Shown here in pieces: positions 43,300 to 54,133 of a stretch of 64,000 nt of DNA. The notes beneath the pieces were generated by a model. That model was not told where the DNA came from. It saw only the letters and a list, made by a program, of their open reading frames with translations, and ran no database searches. Position 1 is the stretch's first letter, and every line of letters starts with the position of its first letter. This DNA comes from Lactifluus volemus. Lineage: Eukaryota; Basidiomycota; Agaricomycetes; Russulales; Russulaceae. The stretch lies in assembly GCA_022376515.1 (NCBI GenBank), contig WTXI01000157.1, positions 22,320-86,319 on the forward strand. Reading direction: 5' to 3'. Made by a program: the position numbers and the translations under genes.

Positions 43300-45705
43300 T
43301 CAAGTTTGCTGTCCCTTCTCCGCCACTGCTGTTACCCTCTCATCTTCGAGAAATTGAGCGACCTTCAAATCGATGCAGGGTGCAAACGAGCTCCGGGTGC
43401 GTATGCGCGACCCATATTTATAAAACAGGAATGGCATGGGTGCGAGGATTAGCGCGATACCACCGAGAAGCGTGGCGGCCCACTTGATGCCCAGGTTGAC
43501 GAACATCTGCGTTGTGAAGAGCGGGAAGGCAGCGCCGGCTGCGGAGCGGATGATCGTATGGCCCGCGAGTGCGGACGCGGCATATATACATCAGTAAACC
43601 TAACAAAAACTTTTTTGGGCTTGCTCAAGCTTGCTCAAGCTGAGCAAGCTTAAAAGCACACAAAATTGCAAAAGTTCTCAAGGAACCTAAATTTTACCAA
43701 AAAGTTTGCTTTCAACTATATTCTCAAAAAGTAAATAAGTTGAAAAAGTTCATAAAAGTGATCAAAAGTCATAAAAGTGTCTGAAGTGAAAAAGTGTCTT
43801 TCATCAGTGCTGAAACTAGCAAGGCAGGGAATCCAGAGAAACAAAGGTGAGAACCCTAGATATGATGAAGATACAGGTATGTGGAGAGTGTGCCCTGAAT
43901 GTGATGAAGAGGGTCAGTGGCCAATCATACTTTGTGGTATACATCTTCTACCATGCTATGGAGAGGGGTTACTTCAATTGGACTTGACTTATAGCAATGC
44001 CCTTGATGCTTGTGATTCATATTTTATAAACCAATTTATTGACTGCCAACTTTTTTACTTTTTTACTTGTTTGCTTTCGAAAGTGGAAAAGACTGAAAGT
44101 TTTTGCACCATTTACTGATGTAAGGTAGGTATCTACCAAATAGGTCTGTTGCCAGGGTCCCGCGCATATCCGCATCAGTGTCGAGAAAAAGGAAAAAGAT
44201 GACGTACGACGAAGGAGATAAACACGAGTGTGATCGACAGTCCAATGAGGACCGTGCTCAGCCCGGGCACCCACCATGACACGCTGGCATAGTTCCCGCT
44301 CCAGCCGAGCCAGAAAATACCTATGACTAGAACGGGACCCCCAACCATGGCAGAGTACAGGCGCTCCTCTGCAGGCGGGTACCCATACCACTGCTTGAGG
44401 AGAACAGGGTACGTGCGCAGGAACCAGAGATTCACTACGGTTGCGAGGACGGCACCAATGCCGATACCGATGAAAACGAGGCCGTCATTCGAAATGGAAA
44501 AGTGCCTCGTGCGGATGAAGATAACAGGAAGTGCCTGAAACACTAAGCAACAAGGACACCCGTCAGTAACTCCGACTACTGTACAGTACAGTACCCAGAT
44601 GATCGAACTCACTTGCGTAGATAACACCATATGCAACCGAGAGGTAAATCGTTGACAACAGCAAAATTGGTTCGGTCAAAAGCATCTTGAACGGGCGAAA
44701 GATCGTGCGCTCAAAAACGGCGCTAGGAGCCCAGCTGACTCGCTCACTCTCCGCATACAGGTCTTTATACTTCTCTGGATCGGCCTCGCGAAGGCGCTTC
44801 GCTTTCCGTGCAAGAAGCACGGGAGCGAATGTCTCAGGAAGTAAGAAGAAACCGATGAGTGTGCAAGAGCCTGCGAGGATCATCATGACCCAAAAGAGCC
44901 AGCGCCAGCCAAGGGAGCTAGACGTGATACTGTGGGGTAGATGATGTCAAACCGACCCCTCCTGACGATGAATAAAAGTGACTCACAAACTACCGACGAC
45001 GGGACCGAGCACAGGACCCAAAAATACGGCCGAAGCAAACACGCTCGTGGCGATACCACGGTTCACGGGATCCCATATATCCGCAATGACACCAGTGCTG
45101 TTGGTGAGCGGAGCAACGGAGAAGAATCCGCAGAGAAAACGTGTGACGAGAAATGTTGTCATGTTATTCGCGCGGGCCTGGCCTATGTGAAAGAGGGTGT
45201 AGATCGCGAGAGTGCCGATGAAGATTGGACGTCGACCGATGAGCTCAGAGCCGGGACCCCAAAAAGTGGGTCCGAACATGAATCCAACGAGGAAGAGGGT
45301 AAGTGTGAGGTCTCCGATTTCCGTCCCGACATGAAAGTCGTCTGCGATCATAGTCACTGCAGAGGCTGGTGCAGAAGAAGCAAATGTACTGCAAAAGACA
45401 AGGTCAGTCAGTGATGAGGCCCAAGGAGCGTACCGAGATTAAGGAAGCGCGTACACGTTGAGGGTCATTGCTGTGCAGGCTGCAGTGAGCAACCACCTGT
45501 ATGGTGTTGACCAGTTCTGGGGGTTGGAAGGATCGTTGGGGCCGTCCCAAGTAACCACGTTGGGATCAACGTTAGCTTTGGGCAGGAAAGATAAACGTGG
45601 GGAGGTTCTTGGCGGCGGATCTTGTTGCCCACTGCAGTTGCGGTCCTGGACGGGGATTTCTTCGCGCTCCATGTCGTATCTTACTGCACACTCTTCATCA
45701 TCCAT
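43300..45705 (-). pseudogene. MFS drug/polyamine-type transporter gene (DHA1-like) disrupted by an inserted element
   Basis: MFS H+ antiporters export drugs, polyamines or other small molecules at the plasma membrane. Exons: 45705-45455, 45388-44987, 44929-44613, 44542-44208 and a last exon starting at 44145. The protein has VVTWDGPNDPSNPQNWS before helix 1 (a hallmark of fungal DHA1 members), GPGSELIGRRPIFIGTLAIY (motif A region), WRWLFWVMMILAG and many hydrophobic helices. The last exon is split by a 532-bp inverted-repeat element at 43589-44120. Upstream it reads TYLVDTYL; downstream it resumes YAASALAGHTIIRSAAGAAF and ends at 43300. If the element and one TA are ignored, the frame is exactly continuous (538 residues). 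With it present, translation stops inside the element. Expression of a truncated transporter lacking the last helices is possible. Confidence 0.85.
43589..44120. mobile_element. 532-bp MITE-like element with 10-bp inverted ends and TA target duplication
   Basis: The insert begins CATCAGTAAA (43589-43598) and ends with the exact reverse complement TTTACTGATG (44111-44120). TA flanks it on both sides (43587-43588 and 44121-44122), as expected for Tc1/mariner/pogo-type transposition. It is visibly more AT-rich than the exons around it. Inside near the left end are repeated GCTTGCTCAAGC-like units able to form a hairpin (43617-43652). The plus strand holds an open frame of 113 codons (43777-44118: starts MSEVKKCLSSVLKLARQG, includes WRVCPECDEEGQWP) that runs into the right inverted end. 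No transposase is recognisable, so it is probably non-autonomous. Confidence 0.82.
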
Positions 45706-46812
45706 GGTCGCAGATGATGTAATGTATCGCGCTTGGGTGTGAGTAACATCAGTAAATTGAAACCAAAAGCTTCTTCCATTCTATCTTTTTTTTTAAAAAT
45801 TGAAAAAGTGATCACATGGGTGATCGGTCTAAGGCCAAAAAAAGTTAATAAGGCTAATGTTACACGAACAGACTCGCCGATATTCAAACTCCCTGATTCG
45901 GAATTTCTTGCTCAGCTCTTTGCTACAGAGTTTAACCAGTACCGATGTCTGTCATAGAATAAATTGTGCTTGCCCGTGTTCGATCTTCTAAATTCAGTAT
46001 ATCTGATTAGATAGCGGCAGTCCCGGGCCGGAGTTGATCGCATGAGGAAACTTGAAACCTTCCGAGTCTCCGAGTCATTAATCTCATTGATGGCCATTAT
46101 CACCTGTCTTTAATTTAAGAAACGAGTCGGCTATTTCCTTGTGTCGCCGAAAGTAGGTATATCTGAGATCATAAAATGGCAAAGCTGAGAGCCTAAGACT
46201 CTGGCGAGCCGCACCTGTCATTCCCCAGGTTTGAGTCCCCTCTCCGACTCGGACGATCCACCTCAATGACAGTTCATCCTCTTCTCCAAATTGGGGCTTT
46301 CTTGTTTTCATATGTACTCGGAATTCCTTTTAGGTGGTCAGCCTGTCCAGCTTAATATACACGAATCTAGCAAAAGTTCTTGCCACTAGTCACCCCCTCT
46401 TAGAGCGCAGGCGATGACCTCTCTCCGCATAATCTTCACTGACATCATGACGATTGTCTGGGAATATGTGCGTGTGGTGCCCATCGACTGTAGTTAGATG
46501 CCATCTGGATCTTACTTGAAACTTACGACGACAACTTGAAGACAGACTGAGCACCCATCTTGACGATGATTGTGTCATATTGGTTACTCTCACACGGAAG
46601 CGCTGATATCTTTCCGTTGTACTCACTTTCAGTGGCACTAACAATGCACGTTATATTAATTTGTCCCTGGATTTCCAGGTCGAAGCACCGACGCAACTAC
46701 ACTTTACTACGAAACCAAGCTCAACCAACATGTGATAAGCGTTATCGTGCCAAGTCTGGGACCTACAGGCTAGGGGTATATAATAACAGCCATTGGTGAT
46801 TGTCCGACATAG
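45706..46812. other. Intergenic, no supported gene
   Basis: Contains the promoter of the transporter gene on its left side. The rest has short frames only. Three GACTCGG/CCGAGTC copies occur (a doublet near 46063-46075 and one near 46245). Confidence 0.5.
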
Positions 46813-47863
46813 TTAAGACTGAACGGGCTGGACGAGGAATCCTTCTTTGACACACTCACGACGATCTGAGGAAGGAAGGAAGCCGTCGTCGCAACGCCCT
46901 ACAATGCAACGACCCGCAGAGCATTCAACATCTCTGACGTGAGGAAGCGCCGTGCAGTCGATGCCCTTAGGACTTTGCTCGCTCTCGGAGAGGAAAGGGT
47001 TCGGTGCCACGCATCCGCCACCTAAAAAAAGAGCATGTCAGTACATGAAAATTTGAGTACATTGATTCTCGCTCACAGCTGTCGAGTGTGACGTCCGTAT
47101 TGAGGCATTCAAAGGCAGATGAGCCGTGGTCGACTCCACACACGACCTCGCCTTTCGCACAAGTCTTCAACGCATCTCGGTTAGTTACGATTCCATGACT
47201 GCGTGCTTTTAAATCTGGGTTGATGCCGCGCTTCTGGGGGGGTGCTGAACTACAGCCCTATGACAAGGTGTGAGCTTAGTAGACAAATGCTAGATGAGCG
47301 GGCTGTGCTTACTTGATTGAAGGTACCGCACACACCGTTGCAGAGTGTGTATGGGTATGGGCAAACGCATTGACCACCAAACGAGACAAATGGTGCAATA
47401 CAATCAAAGCCACAAGGGTTGTCAGGGGTGCAGGCAGGTTGCGAATAGTCAGGGTAGTAACACTTCTGTTTATTTGATGCGTTATTGATCTAATTTTCCA
47501 AAGTTAATCGTGATGAATGTCAAACTAGAATAGCACGGTACTCACCAAGCTCCCAAGATCCCCAAGAACCGCATCTTCTCCATATTTTTTCGCGATGATA
47601 CGAAGTTTATTATCGGCGTCGATGGAAGAGGGAAGAGTTGAAAGACAAAAGCACATGCCAACAATGCTTTGATAGTCTGCGGGGGGGACATTGAGTGAGG
47701 TAGCACTAAGAGAAGGGTAATCGATGGTCGCGCAAGTATCGGTGGTAGCCCGGGACACGACGTGCTGACGCAGGGAATGACCAGGACTAGCTGCAGCGGG
47801 AAGGTAAAAGGAGAGGACTAAGGCAGCCACGAACGCGGAAAGGACGTGGTGAATAATTGACAT
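46813..47863 (-). CDS. Secreted cysteine-rich protein, priA/CPL1-like
   Basis: CPL1-like proteins (priA of shiitake, CPL1 of Cryptococcus) are secreted, Cys-rich and tied to cell-surface or fruiting functions. Four exons join in phase: 47863-47546, 47465-47313, 47257-47077 and 47021-46813, about 286 residues. The start MSIIHHVLSAFVAALVLSFY, ending PAAASPG, is a clear signal peptide. Exon 2 encodes a compact Cys cluster (DNPCGFDCIAPFVSFGGQCV, then CPYPYTLCNGVCG). Exons 3-4 carry the terminal CPL1-type domain (CAKGEVVCGV, GIDCTALPHVRDVECSAGRC, CDDGFLPSSDRRECV). Number and spacing of cysteines fit the family. Likely exported through the secretory pathway to the wall or medium. Confidence 0.85.
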
Positions 47864-50800
47864 GATAATGAGTGACTAGGCTGTTCAGCGAGAGAAGTGA
47901 GGGGGAAAAAATCGCAGAGAAAGGTGTGGTGTTATGTCCGCGGTAGCAGCAGAGCCCACCACGCTTTAAATACGCGCGGAAGTGGCTTGTGCCATCAGGT
48001 CAGTGAGGGCCAGGCACTCGTAGAAATCGTCAGAAAGAACTCAAGCGCCGGTCCTCGAGGAAGTCGATCAAGAATAGCCAGACCTGAACCAAAAGGAGAG
48101 GAGTTTTCACCCGTTCGTTCTCACGACAGCAGCCTTTACAGGCGAGAACCATGCAGCAGCAGGCAGTTCGGAGATTTGTGCAAAGTGATTATGGAAATTC
48201 ATCTGTCCGAGGGGCCCTCTCAATATGGGTTTAACCGTAATTCCCGGTACAACAGTAAAATTTGTGCGCCAGAAACAGAAAGGCTACATGTTACCTGAAG
48301 TGGCGAGTGTTAAGTATTGCACACAATTTCTGTCCGAAGCTGGCGGACACTACGTACATAAACATGATGGACCAGGTGGCGGCGGCCCGTGACTGAAACT
48401 CCCGTCAAAAAATAAAACGCCGAATCTGTCAGAAAAGCGAGACTTACACGGTGATGAAACCAAAATCTCTACAGATGGTTCACAACATCAACATCACCTT
48501 TCTGTTTTGTTAGCAACAAGCAAGAAAAAAAAGTCGAGCGTAATGAGATCTAAAATAAGAACTAATAGACCACTGCCCTGCAGACGGTACTAGTAACGAA
48601 CGTGGCTGCCACCATGTGCGCTCCGGATCAGGTTTTATTTAGACCAGCAGAGAACGATCAACGACTCGGACATGGTTCCGCCGAAAAGGTCTTGATCCGA
48701 CAATTCGGCGGCTTTGTTGATGTCGCACGTTGCGGGCTGAGTTGAGGTTGCCGATGGCAGCCCGTACTCGGACAAGCTCAAGTATACAGCGATGCTCGGG
48801 GTGAAAGGGTTTGTCGTTTTCTCCTTATCTATTATTTATGTATTAGATATGTCAGTGACTCACGAAAAAAACTCGTACGCTCTTCGGCCGGAGACTACGG
48901 GAGCTCGACTCGGAATTTTTTATGGTTCCGCCTGTTGGAGGATTAAAGCCGACTAGAGGGACCTCAAGGGGCCTCCCGCTTTATCTCCTCTGAGCCCGCG
49001 CTGCACACCGCTTCAAGTTATTGCATGAGCAACGACAACGAAAGTGTTGACGTGGCTCAAAAATCAAATCAGCAGCCTTTATGTCTTTCAGGAGACGGAG
49101 GTGATCACAAGGTAGTGCCCCTGGGGCCGTGAGCGTGTAGTGCTCAAGTTTGCGCGCAAGACGCCTCCGAGTCGTGTGAGGGGTGGGGAGGGTGTGAACC
49201 CCCTTCTGCAACACACACGCGAGATTTCGCCGTGCACCTGTTCTGGTACCATTCCTGTTTATGACCTCATCAGACCTGACCCGCGACTTTCGTTGATTAT
49301 GCAATTATGCAATAGTTGACATGGGCCTGACACTCTCGCCTCGCCAATGTCGTACACCTTGTCACTGCGACCTTCAATGGACTGCAAGCAGTAGATCGCT
49401 TCATGGTGGCCGGGGTCTTGTGGATTACAAGGCAGGTACGCCGTGACCCCGGTCCGTGCTTGTGTCAGGAATGCGTCTTAAGGACGCGTTTGAGGGGTTC
49501 ATCCGACCTGTGACATTTCTACCTTGATGGTAATTCTTTTGCCTTGCTCTCGTGGAGTACGGAAACCATCCTTTCCGTTACGCCTTCCCTCCGTGCATAG
49601 AAATGCGATACCACAGGGAACTTTCCGAGCACAAGACGCGGACTCCGGAGCAGGGTATTGAGGCTCACATAGCCTTGGAGCGCGCTCATCAGGTCGCTAT
49701 TCCCGGCCAACATGCTGGTGAAGCCGCGCATTGCGGGGGTGGCATAGCTCCACAGGCTAGAATTGAGCGTGAGATCGCTTCGCTTTTCAAGTTCAGGGCG
49801 TGCTCGACCCGAGTCGACCGAGCATCTTGCCAGCGGCATGCCTTTCGAATCTTACGCAGCCTCATAGGTGCTAAGGATGAGAGAGATTCTACTCCTAACT
49901 GCTGCTAATCCGAAAGGCGATGCAACCGCTCTCTGCCCATGCCCCGCTCTGGGCATCATGGCATCAAAACAGAGCGACGCACAGGTTACAATGACATTTT
50001 GAAATTTCTTCATGGCTTTGTGGCGCAGGCTAGTTAGATGCCACGAACGGATACAAACCCAAACGGAATCGTTCGAAATGCTAATACATATCATCTAAAC
50101 GACACTCGCAGCCGACTCCCCGCGTCTCAACCTGAGGATACTCTTGTAGAGGGAAATGACAAAGCTAAGGCTCCGCTTCACGAACGGATTCAGGATGGAC
50201 TTGATCCAGATCTACGTGAAATTGATCATGGTATACAGCTCAGGTCCAGGAACGCAATACTGCTCATGTGAAGAACGCTCACGGAGGCTTAGTCCCGGCG
50301 CATCCTCTTCGAAGGTACGTTTTGTTGTTTTCTGTTTCATCAATAGGGAATTGGCTGTGTTGAAGAAGCTCCCAGCAGCGGTATCTCCCATTCACAACGC
50401 TGTATCTGCCTCTGCAAATTTCACGTCCACTGTGCCTCAACCAGTCTCGCCCCTAACCAGTCTCTGCTCACGTAGCTTTATGTGATCGAGTCTACATTCA
50501 AGTTCCCTGGTATTTAAAACTTTGATCAGCCCGATCTTACAACCACCCAGCACAAAGTGCCGGTGCGCGCTCACGAGCAGGCGCTGACAGTGAATGGTGC
50601 ACTCAAGTAGGTTGGTGCGATAGAGAGTGATGGTGATGAGGAAGTGTCCAATCTCCAGTGAAAACTCGTAAAGAGAGTGACTTGAAGAGGTAGAATGGCG
50701 GGCCAGAGAGCCAGCTCCAGCGTCCGAACTTTCGAAGGAAGAAGTGAAGGGATATGACGTAGATGGGTGAAGGACTAACCCGAGATGCCCCTTTGGCCGA

Positions 50801-51856
50801 CGTGGCCGCTGTCAGCGAAGATGTCAAACTCACCGATCCTGAGTCTGCTGCGGTCTCCTCGTCGATGCCTGACGTTAATTCCGTCGTCTCTAGAGTACGT
50901 ATCGGCTCCCGATGTGGCTGTGTCCCCGAAGGCTGTGACTGCAGCTTGCCGCCGGTGACTCGGATGCTCGCGCTGTACCACCCTCGAATAAGGACGCCCA
51001 AGGCTGCCGCGAAGCTACTCTTGCTTCTGAGGCCGGTTTTGAATTCAATTAGAACTATTGCCCCAATCCCCGCAGTACCTGATTCGCGAGAGGCCGTGCC
51101 AGCCTCCATGTAACGGTCGCATGACAAATTCACGTTTCCACCTCAACCTGCGTCAAGTTTCAGTGCTTCACCACGAGCTTGGCTGCTACACACGATGATG
51201 TCGTACTTGTGGGCCACTCTGATGTTGGGGAATCTGGGAAGAGTGCAGTGGGCGGTTGGTCTGAGGTTGATGACCGAGAAATATCTTGACATTAGTGCAA
51301 CTTTATATGTATATCTTAAAAGATGGACTTGTTATATATAGTTGCCATGATCTGCTATCCGTGCCAGTCCTACTAGTATCCTTTTTTTTATACATAAAAT
51401 CCAGTACGACCATGCAGTGCTGACAAACGGGGACTTCGGGGGGCTTGGGACTTTGGCGCGCGCCTCGGCATTTAAAACTTATTTTCTCTTTTCCCACACT
51501 GCACTTTGAGGCCCATTGGGCCTGACGGAGTCAACAATTGTGCTTTATTCGAAAATTAAGCACAATCAGGCAGAACTGATCACTTAAACTTTTCCTGATG
51601 TAAGGAAAAGACTGTTTGAGTGTTAGTACAGCATTGTTGATCGATTATTATTGATTGATGAGATCCCACCAGTGCTCAAACACTCAGTTTTGATCCAAAC
51701 TTGAGTATTCGAGGTGTAGCGTCTGCTGCTGGGAAGATGATATGAATGGGATTTGGGCCATTGTGGCTAGCTATATATTTGTCTAGCGTTCAAGTTGTTC
51801 ATTGACGTCCCACTGCTCCTTGTTCTCAACTCACAGGCAAACGCTTGCTTGCTAGG
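47864..51856. other. Gene-poor stretch with scattered open frames
   Basis: Four kilobases without a supportable gene. The longest frames (49839-49519 minus, 51133-50603 minus, 50763-51113 plus) overlap each other on opposite strands and show no domain. Short readings such as WLLHTMMSYLWATLMLGNLG (about 51180-51240, plus) may be remnants. A cluster of hairpin-forming inverted repeats lies at 51537-51682 (separate entry). GACTCGG or CCGAGTC occurs near 48665, 48909, 49170 and 49808. Confidence 0.4.
51537..51682. repeat. Cluster of three inverted repeats in AT-rich DNA
   Basis: Three hairpins follow one another: ATTGTGCTT (51537-51545) with AAGCACAAT (51558-51566); CTTTTCCT (51589-51596) with AGGAAAAG (51603-51610); TGTTTGAG (51613-51620) with CTCAAACA (51675-51682). 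They lie 175 nt before the start codon of the membrane protein at 51857. They may be remains of small inverted-repeat elements or promoter structure. Confidence 0.6.
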
Positions 51857-53684
51857 ATGGCAAATTTCCACGATCCCATTTTAGTTTTGCAGGACTTCTG
51901 TGCGTATGCCTTTATGTCTCCCTCTGGATTTAGACCGCTCAGGTGAACTCGTCTTTTGGCAGTGATGATGATCAAGTTCTGGCATGCATTATTTGGCATC
52001 TTCCTGTATGCTGCCCACCTTTCACTACATGTTTTTACGATATCGACTTTCCACTTTTCAGTTGGGAATTCTTCACCACTCTGGAGTTTGAGTGGAGTGT
52101 CATCAGAGGGCATCGTCCTTACCGGCGGACAATATGGGTCCGTAGTGATGAAGCCTCTTTGATATTTCTTTGGACTGATTTACCCTCTTCGTTAGCTTTA
52201 CTCACTAACACGGATAATCACCCTCACACTCGTAATCCTCAACATTGTCGAGTTTGATGTCTGGGCCTCAGGGTCAATTAATTGCCACGTACGTTCATTC
52301 AAGTTGTCCCGCATCTGCCTCGTACTAATCAGGACCGATCTCAAGATATTGGTCATCGTTGAATTTGTGAGTAATGTCTCGGATAGACTTTGGTTTTCTA
52401 AGGGAAACCTAACTGGTTTCCGACTTGTTCTCACTTTCGGTTGTTTTTTCCCCTTCTAGGCACTCTCCTACTTTGCGGTGGCCTGCGCATTATTGTTGAT
52501 AGTCCTTCGTGTGTACGTCGACTCCTGTACTCCTGTGCTGTGTCTGTCATGTCGAATAAAGCTGATGGTGGTACCAGCGTCGCCATTTGGAACTACAATA
52601 AGATTGCTCTGGGGCTTGCAACTGGCGTATATGGAGCGGACCTTGTATTCCTCATACAGGGTACGTTTCTCCCATTTTTCCTCTGTAGGTGGACCAAGGA
52701 TCTCATAGATGTGTGATTTGGAATCAGGAACCGTGCGGGTACATAATTAAATCGAACTATCTTGTGACTTTTGGACTTATCCATGCCTAGCTCCATTCTG
52801 TATGGGGCCGTGACTTTGAAGGAAGTCCGTGTGTGGTGTCCAACTCAGACATCACCAAACTTAACCTCATTGTCACTTTCGTTACCGTCGTCCTATTGCT
52901 CCTTATGATGCTTGTCGGCTTGCTTCGCTTCCGCCTAGGAGGTGGCGGCATGTTCAATCTGGTGGGCTTCCTATGGAGACAGGTAAGTGCTGGAATATTT
53001 CCACGGCCGTAGGACCTTCATTTTACTGATGTTTGTCTTCCATTTGGAAGGGCATCATTGAGATCTCTCTTGCCGTTGTTGTTGGGGTCCCGCCAACGGT
53101 CAGTCAGACTACTACTTCCTCAGCGTCTCTCCGTGACTCCTTTTCGTTCATCCCAATCAGGTGTTCCTCAGTTTGAACCTGAATGGTAAATTTCATTTCT
53201 CCGCAGTTTACTGGTGATCAAAGTTGACCAAGCTCATCTCTTCTTGAAATTCCAGAGCCGTTTAACCTCGTACGTTCTTCCTTTGCCACAAGTGGAGAAA
53301 AGCTGCCAGTTTCTTACCCGTTTTGTAATACAGATGTTTCAGATGCCGGCGCTGATAGCAATGACAATCGCTGTGACGCGGACCTATCGTTCTCTTATGC
53401 ACTTTTCTTCCGACACGTACGCCCCCCTGTCTTTTTTTTCGTCTCCCAGCTCATTTGATTGATGTTGCTGCAGTGTCACCAGCCTTCCAAACAGTGGTCT
53501 CTCGTTTGCGAAGGTCAACGGGGCTTCCGACCCCGGTGGGATCATCCCGATGCATGTGGTCTTACCCAGTTCACACGAGGATACCCCTTTGTCACAGATT
53601 TTCGAAACTTATTTGAGGTCTCAAGGTAGCATGGACGGGCAGCTGCACGCTGAAGCACACAACCTGGGGTCCGATGAGTTATAG
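51857..53684 (+). CDS. Agaricomycete multi-pass membrane protein (seven-helix type), possibly in early decay
   Basis: The exon chain matches a large agaricomycete family of integral membrane proteins of unknown role. Recognisable pieces in order: MANFHDPILVLQDF (start 51857), MMIKFWHALFGIFLWEFFTT, EFEWSVIRGHRPYRRTIW, LYSLTRIITLTLVILNIVEF, ALSYFAVACALLLIVLRVVA, WNYNKIALGLATGVYGADLV, LNLIVTFVTVVLLLLMMLVG, GIIEISLAVVVGVPPTVFLS, EPFNLMFQMPALIAMTIAVT, and a polar tail ending LHAEAHNLGSDEL at 53684. At least ten short introns are needed. Most junctions keep phase, but two (after 52288 and after 52660) do not with the obvious GT-AG sites. Either I chose wrong splice sites or the gene has two small frameshifts. 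Confidence 0.65.
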
Positions 53685-54133
53685 ATGGCGGTGTGGAGAA
53701 GGTAATTTCTGTTGTTGAACAATGTTGTGATACAAGTCTGTAGCTGTATTAGCAAGTGGTTCTGTTCCAGCCCCGCGGACTTCAACGAGTAGTAGAAATA
53801 GGGCGCTACTAACAGAGACTATCGAGTTCCAGGATCCGAGTCCTTGTACTACAGTAGTAATACGTCATTCCCAATTTATTGAGCAAATCATGATGCTGCG
53901 CACGACCAAAATGGAATATAAATGATTGGCATACATAAGTAGTTTTTCGAAGTTTCAACCCTTACCATGCATGACCTATCATTTCCCGGGTTTTATCTCC
54001 AGCGCCGATGACGTGTACTGGTAGTCCGATATCACAATAACCAGTCAGCGGTCCCTACCACAGCCCGGATGAGGTTAGTGCATGGTCCAAGTAACGATTA
54101 ATAGATACGTACGGATTACGGTCTATGTTCGGA
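53685..54133. other. Intergenic spacer between converging genes
   Basis: The 449 nt hold the 3' flanks of the membrane-protein gene and the first double-BTB gene. TACAGTA near 53860 and CCGAGTC near 53842 are present. No gene. Confidence 0.5.

Noticed and set aside
43589..44120. Treating the insert in the transporter as an ordinary intron
   Set aside because: Using its GTAAAT and TTAG sites leaves an in-frame TGA from the terminal repeat before the coding sequence resumes, and the inverted ends with TA duplication fit transposition.
44017..44391. 124-codon minus-strand frame spanning the end of the transporter and the inserted element
   Set aside because: It is a chance fusion of an intron, transporter exon bases and element sequence.
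50603..51133. 176-codon minus-strand open frame overlapping a 116-codon plus-strand frame
   Set aside because: Mutually overlapping frames with biased composition and no domain; neither shows splice context or family features.
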